DNA of 34,125 bases. Source: Lachnospiraceae bacterium. GTDB taxonomy: Bacteria > Bacillota > Clostridia > Lachnospirales > Lachnospiraceae. Of this stretch, positions 20,505 through 28,019 are shown piece after piece. The notes beneath the pieces were generated by a model. It saw only the letters and a program-made list of their open reading frames with translations. It had not been told where the DNA came from and did no database searches. Within the stretch, counting starts at the first letter, position 1. Each line of letters starts with the position of its first letter. The translations under genes and the position numbers were made by a program. The stretch covers positions 1 through 34,125 of the forward strand of contig JAFSBX010000018.1 of NCBI GenBank assembly GCA_017437065.1, written 5' to 3'.

Positions 20505-20807
20505 ATGAACACAGAAATTAAAACATTAAAGGGTTGGAATGAATTTGCAGAACAGACCGGAAAATACAGTTGGTACGAATATGCAAAGGTTGGTGATATT
20601 GTTGATGAAAGTATTATAGACAATTTTACAAATATTCTGCCACCAAAAACCATGTCTTACGGATATTTGCAAGTCGGTGAACCTTACAGCCATAGATATG
20701 ACCTTGACCGCAGATTAAAGCCAACTTACATGACCTTTGCTAAATGTGATGGAATTTGGAGATATTATGGACACTGTTTTTCTTATGAAACCATTAACCG
20801 AGATTAG
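20505..20807 (+). CDS. Hypothetical protein of 100 residues
   Basis: Starts MNTEIKTLKGWNEFAEQTGK at the ATG at 20505, with GAGAGG at 20491-20496; the frame opens earlier at 20475, but that lies within the preceding gene. Rich in aromatic residues (SWYEYAK, YGYLQVGEPYSHRYD, IWRYYGHCFSYE). No family recognised. It is followed at once by a terminator hairpin. Confidence 0.65.
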   Translation: MNTEIKTLKGWNEFAEQTGKYSWYEYAKVGDIVDESIIDNFTNILPPKTMSYGYLQVGEPYSHRYDLDRRLKPTYMTFAKCDGIWRYYGHCFSYETINRD

Positions 20808-20838
20808 AGCCTATTTACATAGTAGGTTCTATTTTTTT
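20806..20838 (+). terminator. Terminator after the 100-residue gene
   Basis: AGAGCCTA (20806-20813) pairs with TAGGTTCT (20823-20830, one G-U), followed by TTTTTTT (20832-20838). Confidence 0.75.
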
Positions 20839-20862
20839 GCTTTAGAAAGGGGGTGAAACATT

Positions 20863-21036
20863 ATGTGTATGATGAATTATCAGCCAGTAAATGAATATTG
20901 CAGTCCTTGTGGCAGATGTCCGGAATATCTTTGCAGTTGTATGCCCGTTGTTGTGAATGGATTGGTTGCCGGGGAATGCGATTTGATTGCTTGTGAATTT
21001 TGTAATTATGAGGATTGCCAAGAAAGGAACTGTTAA
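20863..21036 (+). CDS. Very Cys-rich small protein (57 residues, 11 cysteines)
   Basis: A reading frame from ATG 20863 to TAA 21034-21036. Cysteines fall at 2, 13, 16, 19, 24, 26, 39, 44, 47, 52 and 57, giving CSPCGRCPEYLCSC and CEFCNYEDC. The CxxC and CxC spacing suggests zinc or iron-sulfur binding. There is no signal peptide, so it is probably cytoplasmic. A strong ribosome site GGGGGTGA lies 7-14 bases upstream. The next gene starts two bases after its stop. I know no named family for it. Confidence 0.6.
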   Translation: MCMMNYQPVNEYCSPCGRCPEYLCSCMPVVVNGLVAGECDLIACEFCNYEDCQERNC

Positions 21037-21038
21037 AG

Positions 21039-21302
21039 ATGAAGTTATTAAATTACGACCACCGGGAACTCATTATGCAGAATGTCCGGTCTACTACAAA
21101 AGAAATACCACCAACATACACCAAAAGCCAGTACAAAATCTTATGCCGATTTATCCGACAAAAACGGATTACAAAGCAGTTTTTTGATTTTTTGTTGCTA
21201 CAACTATTTGATTTATTAGATTGGAGACAACTGGATTATTCGCAGATGTACCAATTGATTCACATTTTAACTTATTGGAATTACGGAAAGAGAGGAAACT
21301 AA
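21039..21302 (+). CDS. Hypothetical protein of 87 residues
   Basis: Starts MKLLNYDHRELIMQNVRST at ATG 21039, two bases after the Cys-rich gene, with AAAGGA at 21023-21028. The central part is hydrophobic and aromatic (FFDFLLLQLFDLLDWRQL), followed by YSQMYQLIHILTYWNYG. It could be amphipathic or membrane-associated. No family recognised. An alternative frame over 20987-21187 has no ribosome site and breaks the tight gene spacing. Confidence 0.6.
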   Translation: MKLLNYDHRELIMQNVRSTTKEIPPTYTKSQYKILCRFIRQKRITKQFFDFLLLQLFDLLDWRQLDYSQMYQLIHILTYWNYGKRGN

Positions 21303-21305
21303 ATT

Positions 21306-21545
21306 ATGTCAGAATTATTAGTAGAAATTTTTAATCATCTTTTGGAAAGAGATGAGGATGCAAAAGAAATGCAGAATAAGGTAAATTTGGAATTGGAACG
21401 TATGTTGATTCCATATAAGAATAAATTTACGGAAGAAGAAAAGGAAAAAGCATATACTTTTCTTTATGATATAGTGTATATTTCAGAACGTGAAGCTGTG
21501 CTATACGGAATAAAACTAATGATGAAATTATTTTTAGAACTATAA
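21306..21545 (+). CDS. Hypothetical helical protein of 79 residues
   Basis: MSELLVEIFNHLLERDEDAKEM..., with EEEKEKAYTFLYDIVYISEREAVLYGIKL near the end, is almost all helix and rich in Glu and Lys. GAGAGG lies upstream of the ATG and the preceding gene ends three bases before it. It resembles small helical proteins common in Firmicutes mobile elements (possibly the DUF6809 type, from memory only). Its 3' end overlaps the convergent repressor gene by 6 bp. Confidence 0.65.
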   Translation: MSELLVEIFNHLLERDEDAKEMQNKVNLELERMLIPYKNKFTEEEKEKAYTFLYDIVYISEREAVLYGIKLMMKLFLEL

Positions 21546-21857
21546 AACTTTGGCTATTCTTAGCAATGTTTCCAGTTTCACATTATCCATATCTTTAATC
21601 GTATTGAGCAGTTCTTTTTCTATTACAGAGGTCGGATTTGAATATTCATTTTCCAACAGATAATCTAATGTTATTCCCAAAGTATTACAAATAGACACAA
21701 TCAAAGTAAGACTAACCTTTACTTTGTTAGTTTCAATGTTGCTAATATGGGAAACATTCACATTTGTTGCATTAGCAAGAAATTCTTGTGTTAAATGTTT
21801 TTCACATCTGACCTCTTTAATCCGCTGACCGATTAGAGCAAAATTAAGTTCTTTCAT
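21540..21857 (-). CDS. XRE-family transcriptional repressor
   Basis: 105 residues with an N-terminal Cro/C1-type helix-turn-helix (9-70): IGQRIKEVRCEKHLTQEFLA, then NVSHISNIETNKVKVSLTLI and LGITLDYLL. A short helical tail follows. It is read opposite to the rest of the element and divergent from the large gene at 22018, the usual place for the regulator that keeps an element quiet. A TATAAT (21896-21891 on the minus strand) lies upstream; the ribosome site is weak (AAAGTGG). Confidence 0.9.
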   Translation of the reverse strand: MKELNFALIGQRIKEVRCEKHLTQEFLANATNVNVSHISNIETNKVKVSLTLIVSICNTLGITLDYLLENEYSNPTSVIEKELLNTIKDMDNVKLETLLRIAKVL

Positions 21858-22017
21858 AAAATTGCACCACTTTCTATAAATATTAATGCAATTATAGTAT
21901 TTGTTTAGTTTTGGAATAATAATGCAAAACTAGAAAATATATAGTGTAAAATTAAGTGTGGTGTTATAATGACGATATATAAGGTATGCAGAATTATTAT
22001 TACGAAAGGAAATGAAT
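21858..22017. promoter_or_regulatory. Divergent control region of the element
   Basis: The rightward promoter is an extended -10 (TGTTATAAT, 21962-21970) with a weak -35. The leftward promoter has TATAAT at 21896-21891. Matching words GCACCAC near the repressor start (about 21864-21870) and GTGGTG beside the rightward -10 (about 21958-21963) are candidate operator half-sites. Confidence 0.5.
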
Positions 22018-23736
22018 ATGTTTGAGAGTTTTAAGAAATTATTTAAGAAACCTACTGTTCAACAGCAAAATCAAATAACCAAAGTATCTGTAGAAATGTA
22101 TAGGGATACGTTAAGAAGATATTATGAGAGATATGAGAACAATGTATTTCAGCAGAATATTTTATTAATGTTACATAATCATACAGGGTATAGCATTGAA
22201 CAAATAAGGCATGATTTGAAAGAGATACGGAAAGAATTGGGATATGTTACTGTTAATGGGCAGAATGTAAAAATAAATTCTAATCCGATTAGTAATGAGG
22301 AATATCTTTTACAGTTAGCGGAATTGTATCTTAAATTTGGTAATAATGCATTTCAACGTCTTAAAAGCATAAAGGAGCAAACCAACTATGATATCGAAAC
22401 TATCAAGCGTGATTTAACAAGCGTTCGTGACAGAATTAATAGAGAAGCTGTGGAAGAATATGCTTTAAAACATGGATTTCCAAAGAGCAATGCTGATAGT
22501 AAGAATATATCTATTGATAAAAGCAATAATACAAAATATGGAACAGCTACGTTTCAAGAGCAGTATTTTCAACAATTAAGACAGCTGTATCAGACTTATG
22601 GAAGTGTCGCTTTTCAGCGATTAGGTGAAATACAGAAACAAACGCAGTACCCTATGTATGTTATTAAACAGGATTTGAAAAAATTAAGGGAAGAAGAGTA
22701 TTCTTTACAGTTGGAAGAACTATGTATTAAATACGGAAAATCGGCTAAAAATCATACAAAAGAATTAGAAAGACATAGTGGATATACAAGAGATAAAATA
22801 GTTGCTGATTTAAAGAAAGTTCGACCGAAAGCAAGAAGCATAAATACGAACATTACTGTAACTGGTAGGGAAGAGATTAGTCATAATACTAATATCGGAA
22901 AAGAGCATGGGGAGGTTCAAACTGAGGTTTTGGAAGTATCTGAAGAAATCAATAAAAATGGAATGAAAAGGATGCTGGCAGTAACGATGAAGTGGGTAAT
23001 CCATTACACAGACGGAGACACATGGGTACAAACTAATACCTATCCGTATGATTATGATACTTTGTTTTATAAAAGAAAAGAAATTATTGAAGAATGTGTG
23101 ATGATTTATGGCGATAATATTGATTACATTGATTTTACGGTAATAGTGAGTAAAGGTGTTGAAACAAAATTAGACAGATACTTGCATAGAAAAATGAGCA
23201 GATTAGAAATTTCAATTAAATTAAATAAGGATAAAAACAAACTTTATGTGGAATGTTTTGATGATGAAACATGTAAAAATATTACAGATTTTAGGGACGC
23301 ATGGGTAGCATTGAATGGTATGAGGTATTATGGAGAAAATCTTGCAAAATATATGTGTGAATTAAGCCAAAAATCCGAGTATCATGGTGGTATGCCAGAG
23401 GTTATGTTTAAACTATCGTTACAATGCCTGCAATCACTAACACCAATACAGAGAGAAACATTAACACGTGCTTATGAATGGGGTGCAGAGCATAATAGTA
23501 TAGTTTTTTTATGTGATAAGAAAGAAATTTTGGATAATTATTTCTTTAAAAAGATTGCGGAGATATTTGGGGACGAGGGAAAAGTTTTACACATCTTTGA
23601 AGATGAAAGACTTAATAGCATTTATAAAAAATATGCAAATTATCATTTGAATATTGCAGATGACTATTATCGAACAAAAGACTGGAGAGGAAATTTAGTT
23701 TCACCATTAGATAATAGTATTACAATAATAAGATAA
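22018..23736 (+). CDS. Unknown element protein with four tandem helical (HTH-like) repeats
   Basis: 572 residues from ATG 22018; an ATG at 22012 is only one base from the ribosome site GAAAGGA (22004-22010). The N-terminal half has four related modules of 44-50 residues, at about 26-75, 95-140, 181-224 and 226-269. Each carries a pattern like LxxLYxxYGnxaFQrL, then TxYxIexIKxDLkkiR, so each may fold as helix-turn-helix. A short linker follows. The C-terminal half (from about 305) starts AVTMKWVIHYTDGDTW and has no motif I know. It is the first gene to the right of the divergent control region, so it is likely repressor-controlled. The repeats suggest binding to repeated DNA or to partner proteins; function unknown. 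Confidence 0.75.
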   Translation: MFESFKKLFKKPTVQQQNQITKVSVEMYRDTLRRYYERYENNVFQQNILLMLHNHTGYSIEQIRHDLKEIRKELGYVTVNGQNVKINSNPISNEEYLLQLAELYLKFGNNAFQRLKSIKEQTNYDIETIKRDLTSVRDRINREAVEEYALKHGFPKSNADSKNISIDKSNNTKYGTATFQEQYFQQLRQLYQTYGSVAFQRLGEIQKQTQYPMYVIKQDLKKLREEEYSLQLEELCIKYGKSAKNHTKELERHSGYTRDKIVADLKKVRPKARSINTNITVTGREEISHNTNIGKEHGEVQTEVLEVSEEINKNGMKRMLAVTMKWVIHYTDGDTWVQTNTYPYDYDTLFYKRKEIIEECVMIYGDNIDYIDFTVIVSKGVETKLDRYLHRKMSRLEISIKLNKDKNKLYVECFDDETCKNITDFRDAWVALNGMRYYGENLAKYMCELSQKSEYHGGMPEVMFKLSLQCLQSLTPIQRETLTRAYEWGAEHNSIVFLCDKKEILDNYFFKKIAEIFGDEGKVLHIFEDERLNSIYKKYANYHLNIADDYYRTKDWRGNLVSPLDNSITIIR

Positions 23737-23814
23737 ACTTGCGTTGGGGAGTTACCCCTAGTGTATGGTTACTAATATCTGTAGATTTCATAAAAAATGT
23801 AACATAAGGTTGCA

Positions 23815-23853
23815 GGAGATACTTCATATTGAGAGGTATCTCCTTTTCTTTTT
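23815..23853 (+). terminator. Terminator after the four-repeat protein gene
   Basis: GGAGATAC (23815-23822) pairs with GTATCTCC (23836-23843), followed by TTTTCTTTTT. Confidence 0.85.
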
Positions 23854-24328
23854 CGTATGGTGGAACTTACACCGGAGCAATAACTAAAATAAAGTATTCT
23901 GAAATAACATCATAGTTCTTAGGGGATTTTACTGCTACCTTGCAGGAAATAAAGTCAGTTTTACTCATAATTTGGTTAAAAGAATATACCGCCTAAAAGT
24001 CAAATCTGTCAAAGGGTCAAGTAGTCGTTAATGCACTTTAAGGAAATATCTTCTTGTAAAGGAAAACAAATTTAGTGAAAATGCAATATTTGCAAAGAGA
24101 ATTTGCTGTACGCGACTTTAATTAACAGACAATTTATAATTAAATTTGAAAAAGAAGTTATATTTTTGCGTTTATAATATGCTAAAAATACCCCTAAACG
24201 ATATGTAAATTTATGCGTCCGCTGTTTTGATAAGGTATTATGGGTGATAGAAACAACACCAACAACAAACGTATAAAGCTAGCTATTGTTTGTGTAGTTT
24301 CTAAATAATTATATGGAGGAAATTCAAA
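23854..24328 (+). other. Non-coding region ahead of the HTH gene, with nested inverted repeats
   Basis: No convincing gene in 475 nt. Three GTCAA words lie 8-9 bp apart (23999-24020). TATAAT boxes at 24135-24140 and 24173-24178 are possible -10 sites. Two nested inverted repeats, TAGAAAC/GTTTCTA (24248-24254, 24297-24303) enclosing ACAAAC/GTTTGT (24265-24270, 24288-24293), would form a long hairpin in the leader of the next gene. Just before this region, GGGG/CCCC (23746-23758) makes a small hairpin. The region could hold an origin or regulatory sites. Confidence 0.45.
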
Positions 24329-24520
24329 ATGAATAATGAACAAATAAGAGAAGTTATGCGTGAAAACAACATTTATATGTGGCAGGTGGCAAAGAAGTTG
24401 AATATTTATGAAACATCATTCTGCAAGTGGTTTCGTGAGGAACTTTCAGAGGAAAGAAAGAAACAGGTTTTGTCAGCCATTGAGGAAATTAAGTTAGACC
24501 GCTTAAAACAACAGAAGTAA
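24329..24520 (+). CDS. Small helix-turn-helix protein (63 residues)
   Basis: MNNEQIREVMRENNIYMWQV then AKKLNIYETSFCKWFREELS: a minimal helix-turn-helix of the XRE-like or Tn-associated type, with a basic helical tail. GGAGG sits upstream of the ATG. It lies 200 nt before the possible Rep gene, so it may regulate replication or transfer functions. Confidence 0.75.
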   Translation: MNNEQIREVMRENNIYMWQVAKKLNIYETSFCKWFREELSEERKKQVLSAIEEIKLDRLKQQK

Positions 24521-24540
24521 TGATGAGGAAGAATGACTTA

Positions 24541-24702
24541 TACAAATGTCCTTCGGAGTTTGTATTGTAGTCTTTAGGCTAACAGCAACAGCAGAAACCA
24601 ACGTATCTATGAAATGCATTAAATAAGCGTAAAATCAAGGATTTTCCACTTATTTAAAGACGGAAATGTAAAGTTTTGCGTTGCTGTATATACATAGTAT
24701 AT
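24541..24702 (+). other. Hairpin-rich region upstream of rep, candidate origin
   Basis: Three inverted repeats fall within 160 nt. TACAAA/TTTGTA (24541-24564) has a TTCG in its loop. TTAAATAAG (24619-24627) with CTTATTTAA (24649-24657) encloses a second stem AAAATC/GATTTT (24631-24645). ATATAC/GTATAT spans 24688-24702. Such stem-loops next to a rep gene are typical of rolling-circle origins or oriT sites. Confidence 0.45.
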
Positions 24703-24723
24703 GTCATTTGCAGGAGGTTTATA

Positions 24724-25782
24724 GTGCATACGTTTGAATTGAGTTGCAAAATATCTCCAGTTTCCTATCAGTATCTGCATGATAATCTTCCTCATCTTGT
24801 AAAAGTAAGCAATTATGTGGAGCGAACAAACTATTACTCTGCAAAGGGTGTTATGCAGATTGAATTGCGAACATATGAATATGCCAAATATGGAATGATG
24901 ATGAAACGATATTATCTTGTACTTCGGTGCAATCCGTCAATCATTATGGGGAAGAGTAAAATACTTCTCGTGGATTTAGAGGAATATTCTTCTACTGAAA
25001 TACTGGAAAAACTGATGAAGCGGATTTATGAGATTAATGAATTACGTTATATCCGACTGGATAAACAGCCAGTAGCATTGTTTCTAACAAGCAGGGCAGA
25101 TGTGGCAGCGGATATATTGGTTGATTTTCCACAGATTGTAGTATGGCTTTGTAATATGTCATTTCCGTATGGCTACCATAACATGAAGCGGAAAGCAATC
25201 AAGAAAGAAGCGGACAGATTATACATTGAGAGTTGTTGCTTTTGCAATGGTTCAAGAGCAATTAATATCTACTATAAAATGATTGCTCTCATTAACACAG
25301 GGAAAGAGATACCGACAGAAGAACAGGAGCAGATACAGCATGCAGTCCGACTGGAAGCACAGCTTGAAAAGAGAGGTATTTATAACATGAAGTTACCGAC
25401 AAAGCGTTCAATCGAACCATTTTTAGAAAAGGATTTCTGCCATAAATACCTTGAAAAAGAAATCAAAGCCATATTTGGCATACAAAAATATGTCAGCAGG
25501 GGAAAAGCGGTTGAAATGATTAACAACAGTCAGTACAAGCCATATGATAAAGCAGTCATGCTTTCAATTGTAGATATGATACATCAATTTAAAGGTTTGT
25601 ATGAACTGGAAAAAGCGATTGCAGACAGCAAAATACATACACCGCCTCAGTATGGAAATTTACGTTCATTTAAAGAGCGTTGGTTGAAGAAGTTTAAAAA
25701 TTTAGGCATACAGCCAATAACAATTCTCGATAGTTTGGGGATTGATGAAGTACCAAGTATCTATAATTTATTAAGAAAATAA
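24724..25782 (+). CDS. Possible rolling-circle replication initiator or relaxase
   Basis: 352 residues from GTG 24724, with AGGAGG at 24712-24717; an in-frame ATG at 24676 lies before the ribosome site. Features that recall phage/plasmid Rep proteins (CRI/gpII or Rep_trans type): YYLVLRCNPSIIMGKSK near 74-90, RLDKQP at 111-116, a tyrosine pair INIYYK at 180-185, and VRLEAQLEKRG at 208-218, similar to the conserved hRhExqL motif. The tyrosines could be the nicking residues. The upstream hairpins fit an origin. The assignment rests on pattern alone and is tentative; it could also be an unrelated element protein. Two small genes follow in the same operon. Confidence 0.5.
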   Translation: MHTFELSCKISPVSYQYLHDNLPHLVKVSNYVERTNYYSAKGVMQIELRTYEYAKYGMMMKRYYLVLRCNPSIIMGKSKILLVDLEEYSSTEILEKLMKRIYEINELRYIRLDKQPVALFLTSRADVAADILVDFPQIVVWLCNMSFPYGYHNMKRKAIKKEADRLYIESCCFCNGSRAINIYYKMIALINTGKEIPTEEQEQIQHAVRLEAQLEKRGIYNMKLPTKRSIEPFLEKDFCHKYLEKEIKAIFGIQKYVSRGKAVEMINNSQYKPYDKAVMLSIVDMIHQFKGLYELEKAIADSKIHTPPQYGNLRSFKERWLKKFKNLGIQPITILDSLGIDEVPSIYNLLRK

Positions 25783-25806
25783 TAAGGTGAAAAGGAGACT
25801 AAAAGT

Positions 25807-26091
25807 ATGGATAAGGAAATTATTATATACAACAAAGATGTTTTAAATGATATGAAGAGAGCGATAGCCAAAGATTTGCAAGAATTGTACCGCATATTTC
25901 CCGAAAAATATAGTGAGAGTAATGCTATGAAATTTTTAGATAAGGCTTTAATGAAATTAACAGAGGAATATGACGGAACAGATAATCAGTATATTGATTT
26001 TTGGGTATTAGCTTGTTTAACGGGAGACCTGTTGGTTGCGTTGACATTTTGTGATGAAAGCGTAGTTAATGGAATTATAGTTAGTGAATGA
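25807..26091 (+). CDS. Hypothetical protein of 94 residues
   Basis: MDKEIIIYNKDVLNDMKRAI... is a helical acidic protein without a recognised domain. AAGGAGA precedes the ATG. It starts 24 nt after rep and is followed 19 nt later by another small gene, so it belongs to the rep operon. Confidence 0.65.
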   Translation: MDKEIIIYNKDVLNDMKRAIAKDLQELYRIFPEKYSESNAMKFLDKALMKLTEEYDGTDNQYIDFWVLACLTGDLLVALTFCDESVVNGIIVSE

Positions 26092-26110
26092 AGAAAGAAA
26101 GGGTTAAAGT

Positions 26111-26407
26111 ATGATAACAAATTGTAGAAGCAAAATAATTGAAGATGAACAAGGAACACACATCATTCTTGATGAAGAAACAACGGAAAGTCTAAACGCT
26201 ATTGTAATGAAGACAAATACTTTTTTGATAGAACCATTAACAATGGAGCAGGGAGAAGAACTTATTGGTAGCATTATTGATTTTTACTTTTCACATAGCG
26301 ATGATGTGACAGAGTTTGAAGATTTTGTGGATTATATCGCAAGATTTATGGAGTTGCTTGCAGATAATATACACAGAAGAAGTACAAATATGGTAGCAGA
26401 CGAATAA
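26111..26407 (+). CDS. Hypothetical acidic protein of 98 residues
   Basis: MITNCRSKIIEDEQGTHIIL..., strongly acidic (many Glu and Asp) and helical, with no recognised motif. AAAGGG lies upstream. It is the last gene of the rep group before the attenuator-like region. Confidence 0.65.
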   Translation: MITNCRSKIIEDEQGTHIILDEETTESLNAIVMKTNTFLIEPLTMEQGEELIGSIIDFYFSHSDDVTEFEDFVDYIARFMELLADNIHRRSTNMVADE

Positions 26408-26441
26408 TATACTAACTGAATATAAGGAAAGGAAGTGGAAG

Positions 26442-26565
26442 ATGAGAAAATATACTACATACACAACAAAAGGTTAAGAGCCACCGACCAAAGTAAACTC
26501 TTAACCCATACAAAATGCAAGGAATACTCCTGCTAAAAGATTATAACATAGTGAGAGTATTCCTT
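26442..26565 (+). promoter_or_regulatory. Attenuator-like region: 11-codon ORF and two hairpins ahead of the excisionase gene
   Basis: A tiny ORF (26442-26477, MRKYTTYTTKG) has a good ribosome site (AAGGAAAGGAAG). Its stop codon lies inside the left arm of a perfect 9-bp hairpin, GGTTAAGAG/CTCTTAACC (26472-26480, 26498-26506). A second 11-bp stem, AAGGAATACTC/GAGTATTCCTT (26519-26529, 26555-26565), follows and could terminate, though its T-tract is weak. The layout suggests translation-coupled control of the excisionase and integrase genes. Confidence 0.5.
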
Positions 26566-26599
26566 TCTACATGAAAATGAGCGAAAGGAGAATATCGTA

Positions 26600-26809
26600 A
26601 TGATAGAAATAGAAAAAGTATTTTATTCTGCTACAGATATTGTTGAAATGTTGGATGTATCAAGAGCGACTGCTTACAAACTTATTCGTCAAATGAACAA
26701 TGAGTTACAGGCTTCGGGATATATTATTTTGCAAGGAAAAGTACCAAAAGCATATTTCAATCAGAAATGGTACGGATTAAACAAGACACAGTTGACAGAG
26801 GGTGCATAG
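26600..26809 (+). CDS. Excisionase-like helix-turn-helix protein
   Basis: 69 residues with a MerR-like winged HTH: YSATDIVEMLDVSRATAYKL, then QMNNELQASGYIILQGKVPK and YFNQKWYG. Proteins of this shape directly before a tyrosine integrase usually act as excisionases or directionality factors. GAAAGGAG lies upstream of the ATG. Integrase starts 29 nt after the stop, so the two are co-expressed. Confidence 0.8.
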   Translation: MIEIEKVFYSATDIVEMLDVSRATAYKLIRQMNNELQASGYIILQGKVPKAYFNQKWYGLNKTQLTEGA

Positions 26810-26838
26810 GCACTCTCTTTTTTGAAAGGAGATTTATT

Positions 26839-27891
26839 ATGCCTGCTTATAAAGATAAAGAAAGAGGTACATGGTGCTGTAAATTTTATTATGAAACTTG
26901 GGACGGACAGCGTAAGCATACTACCAAAAGAGGTTTTAAGACGAAAAAATTAGCATCGGAATGGGAGAATGAATTTAAGGCTTCTGTTAAAGCAGAAATG
27001 ACTATGACACTTGCTTCATTTACCAAAGTTTATTTCAATGATAAAAAGGGGGAGTTAAAGGAGCGAAGTATACGAAACAAAAAGTACATGATAGAAGCTC
27101 ATGTTCTTCCGTATTTTGGAGAGCGTAAGATGAATGAGATTACACCATCCGATATTATTCAATGGCAAAATATGATGAGAGAAAAACAATACTCTGAAAC
27201 TTATTTGCGAATGATACAAAATCAGATAACAGCATTATTTACTCATGCTTACAATATTTATGGTTTATCAAATAATCCATGTAAGAAAGTGAAGAAAATG
27301 GGAAAGGCAGATGCAAACAGACTGGATTTTTGGACAAAAGAAGAATATGATAAATTCATTGCTACAATAGAGCATGATGATAGATATTATACTTTGTTTG
27401 AAATCCTCTTTTGGACTGGCTGTAGAATTGGAGAAGTTTTAGCTTTAACAAAAGACGATATAGACTTTACTAACAATCGTATTCATATTACGAAAACATA
27501 TTATCGTATGAATGGTGAGGATATAATTACCACACCTAAGACGGAACAATCTGTAAGAACAATAGATATTCCCGAATTTTTAAAGAATGAAGTGGCTGAT
27601 TATGTAAGTCGGATATATGCGTGTACAGGAAGTCAAAGACTGTTTCCAGTAGTTGCAGAAGCGGTACAGCATAAAATGAAGCGTCATACAGAAAAGGCAG
27701 AGGTAAAGAAAATCAGAGTGCATGATTTAAGACACTCTCATGTTGCCTATCTGATATTTCAAGGTGTTCAGCCACTCATTATCAAGGAAAGATTAGGTCA
27801 CAGAGATATAAAAATTACGTTGAATACATACGGACATTTATATCCAAGTGAACAAAAGAAAGTCGCAGAGTTATTAAACAGCATGAAGTAA
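26839..27891 (+). CDS. int: Tyrosine recombinase, element integrase
   Basis: 350 residues from ATG 26839, with GAAAGGAG at 26824-26831; the frame opens 24 codons earlier but overlaps the excisionase gene. The N-terminus is an AP2-like arm-binding domain (WCCKFYYETWDGQRKHTTKR). A SAM-like core-binding domain follows at about 60-150. The catalytic residues are all present: Arg196 (TGCRIGE), Lys234 (TPKTEQS), His295 and Arg298 (HDLRHSH), His321 (LGHRD) and Tyr331 (NTYGHL). It is of the Tn916/ICE and phage integrase type. It sits next to the right attachment site and should catalyse insertion into and excision from tuf. Confidence 0.95.
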   Translation: MPAYKDKERGTWCCKFYYETWDGQRKHTTKRGFKTKKLASEWENEFKASVKAEMTMTLASFTKVYFNDKKGELKERSIRNKKYMIEAHVLPYFGERKMNEITPSDIIQWQNMMREKQYSETYLRMIQNQITALFTHAYNIYGLSNNPCKKVKKMGKADANRLDFWTKEEYDKFIATIEHDDRYYTLFEILFWTGCRIGEVLALTKDDIDFTNNRIHITKTYYRMNGEDIITTPKTEQSVRTIDIPEFLKNEVADYVSRIYACTGSQRLFPVVAEAVQHKMKRHTEKAEVKKIRVHDLRHSHVAYLIFQGVQPLIIKERLGHRDIKITLNTYGHLYPSEQKKVAELLNSMK

Positions 27892-27895
27892 AAAT

Positions 27896-27916
27896 GTGAC
27901 AATATGGTGACGTTAA
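27896..27916 (+). repeat. Direct repeats, candidate integrase arm-binding sites (right)
   Basis: GTGACAATAT (27896-27905) and GTGACGTTAA (27907-27916) are 11 bp apart and in the same orientation as the related pair at 18814-18834. An 8-bp inverted repeat CATTGAAA/TTTCAATG (27954-27961, 27992-27999) lies between them and the attachment site. Confidence 0.5.
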
Positions 27917-28019
27917 AAAAGTGAAAAAAGGCTATTTTTATTATAAAAATGTACATTGAAAGTTGCTGAAAACCCTTTAAAATCAATATATTTTCAATGA
28001 GTAGACGCTCAAATGAAAG

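Noticed and set aside
20987-21187. Alternative 66-codon frame
   Set aside because: It overlaps the Cys-rich gene and the 87-residue gene, both of which have ribosome sites and tight spacing; this frame has none.
23746-23758. GGGG/CCCC hairpin as the nick site of the element
   Set aside because: Short and not next to the rep gene; the hairpins at 24541-24702 are better placed. Kept only as a remark.
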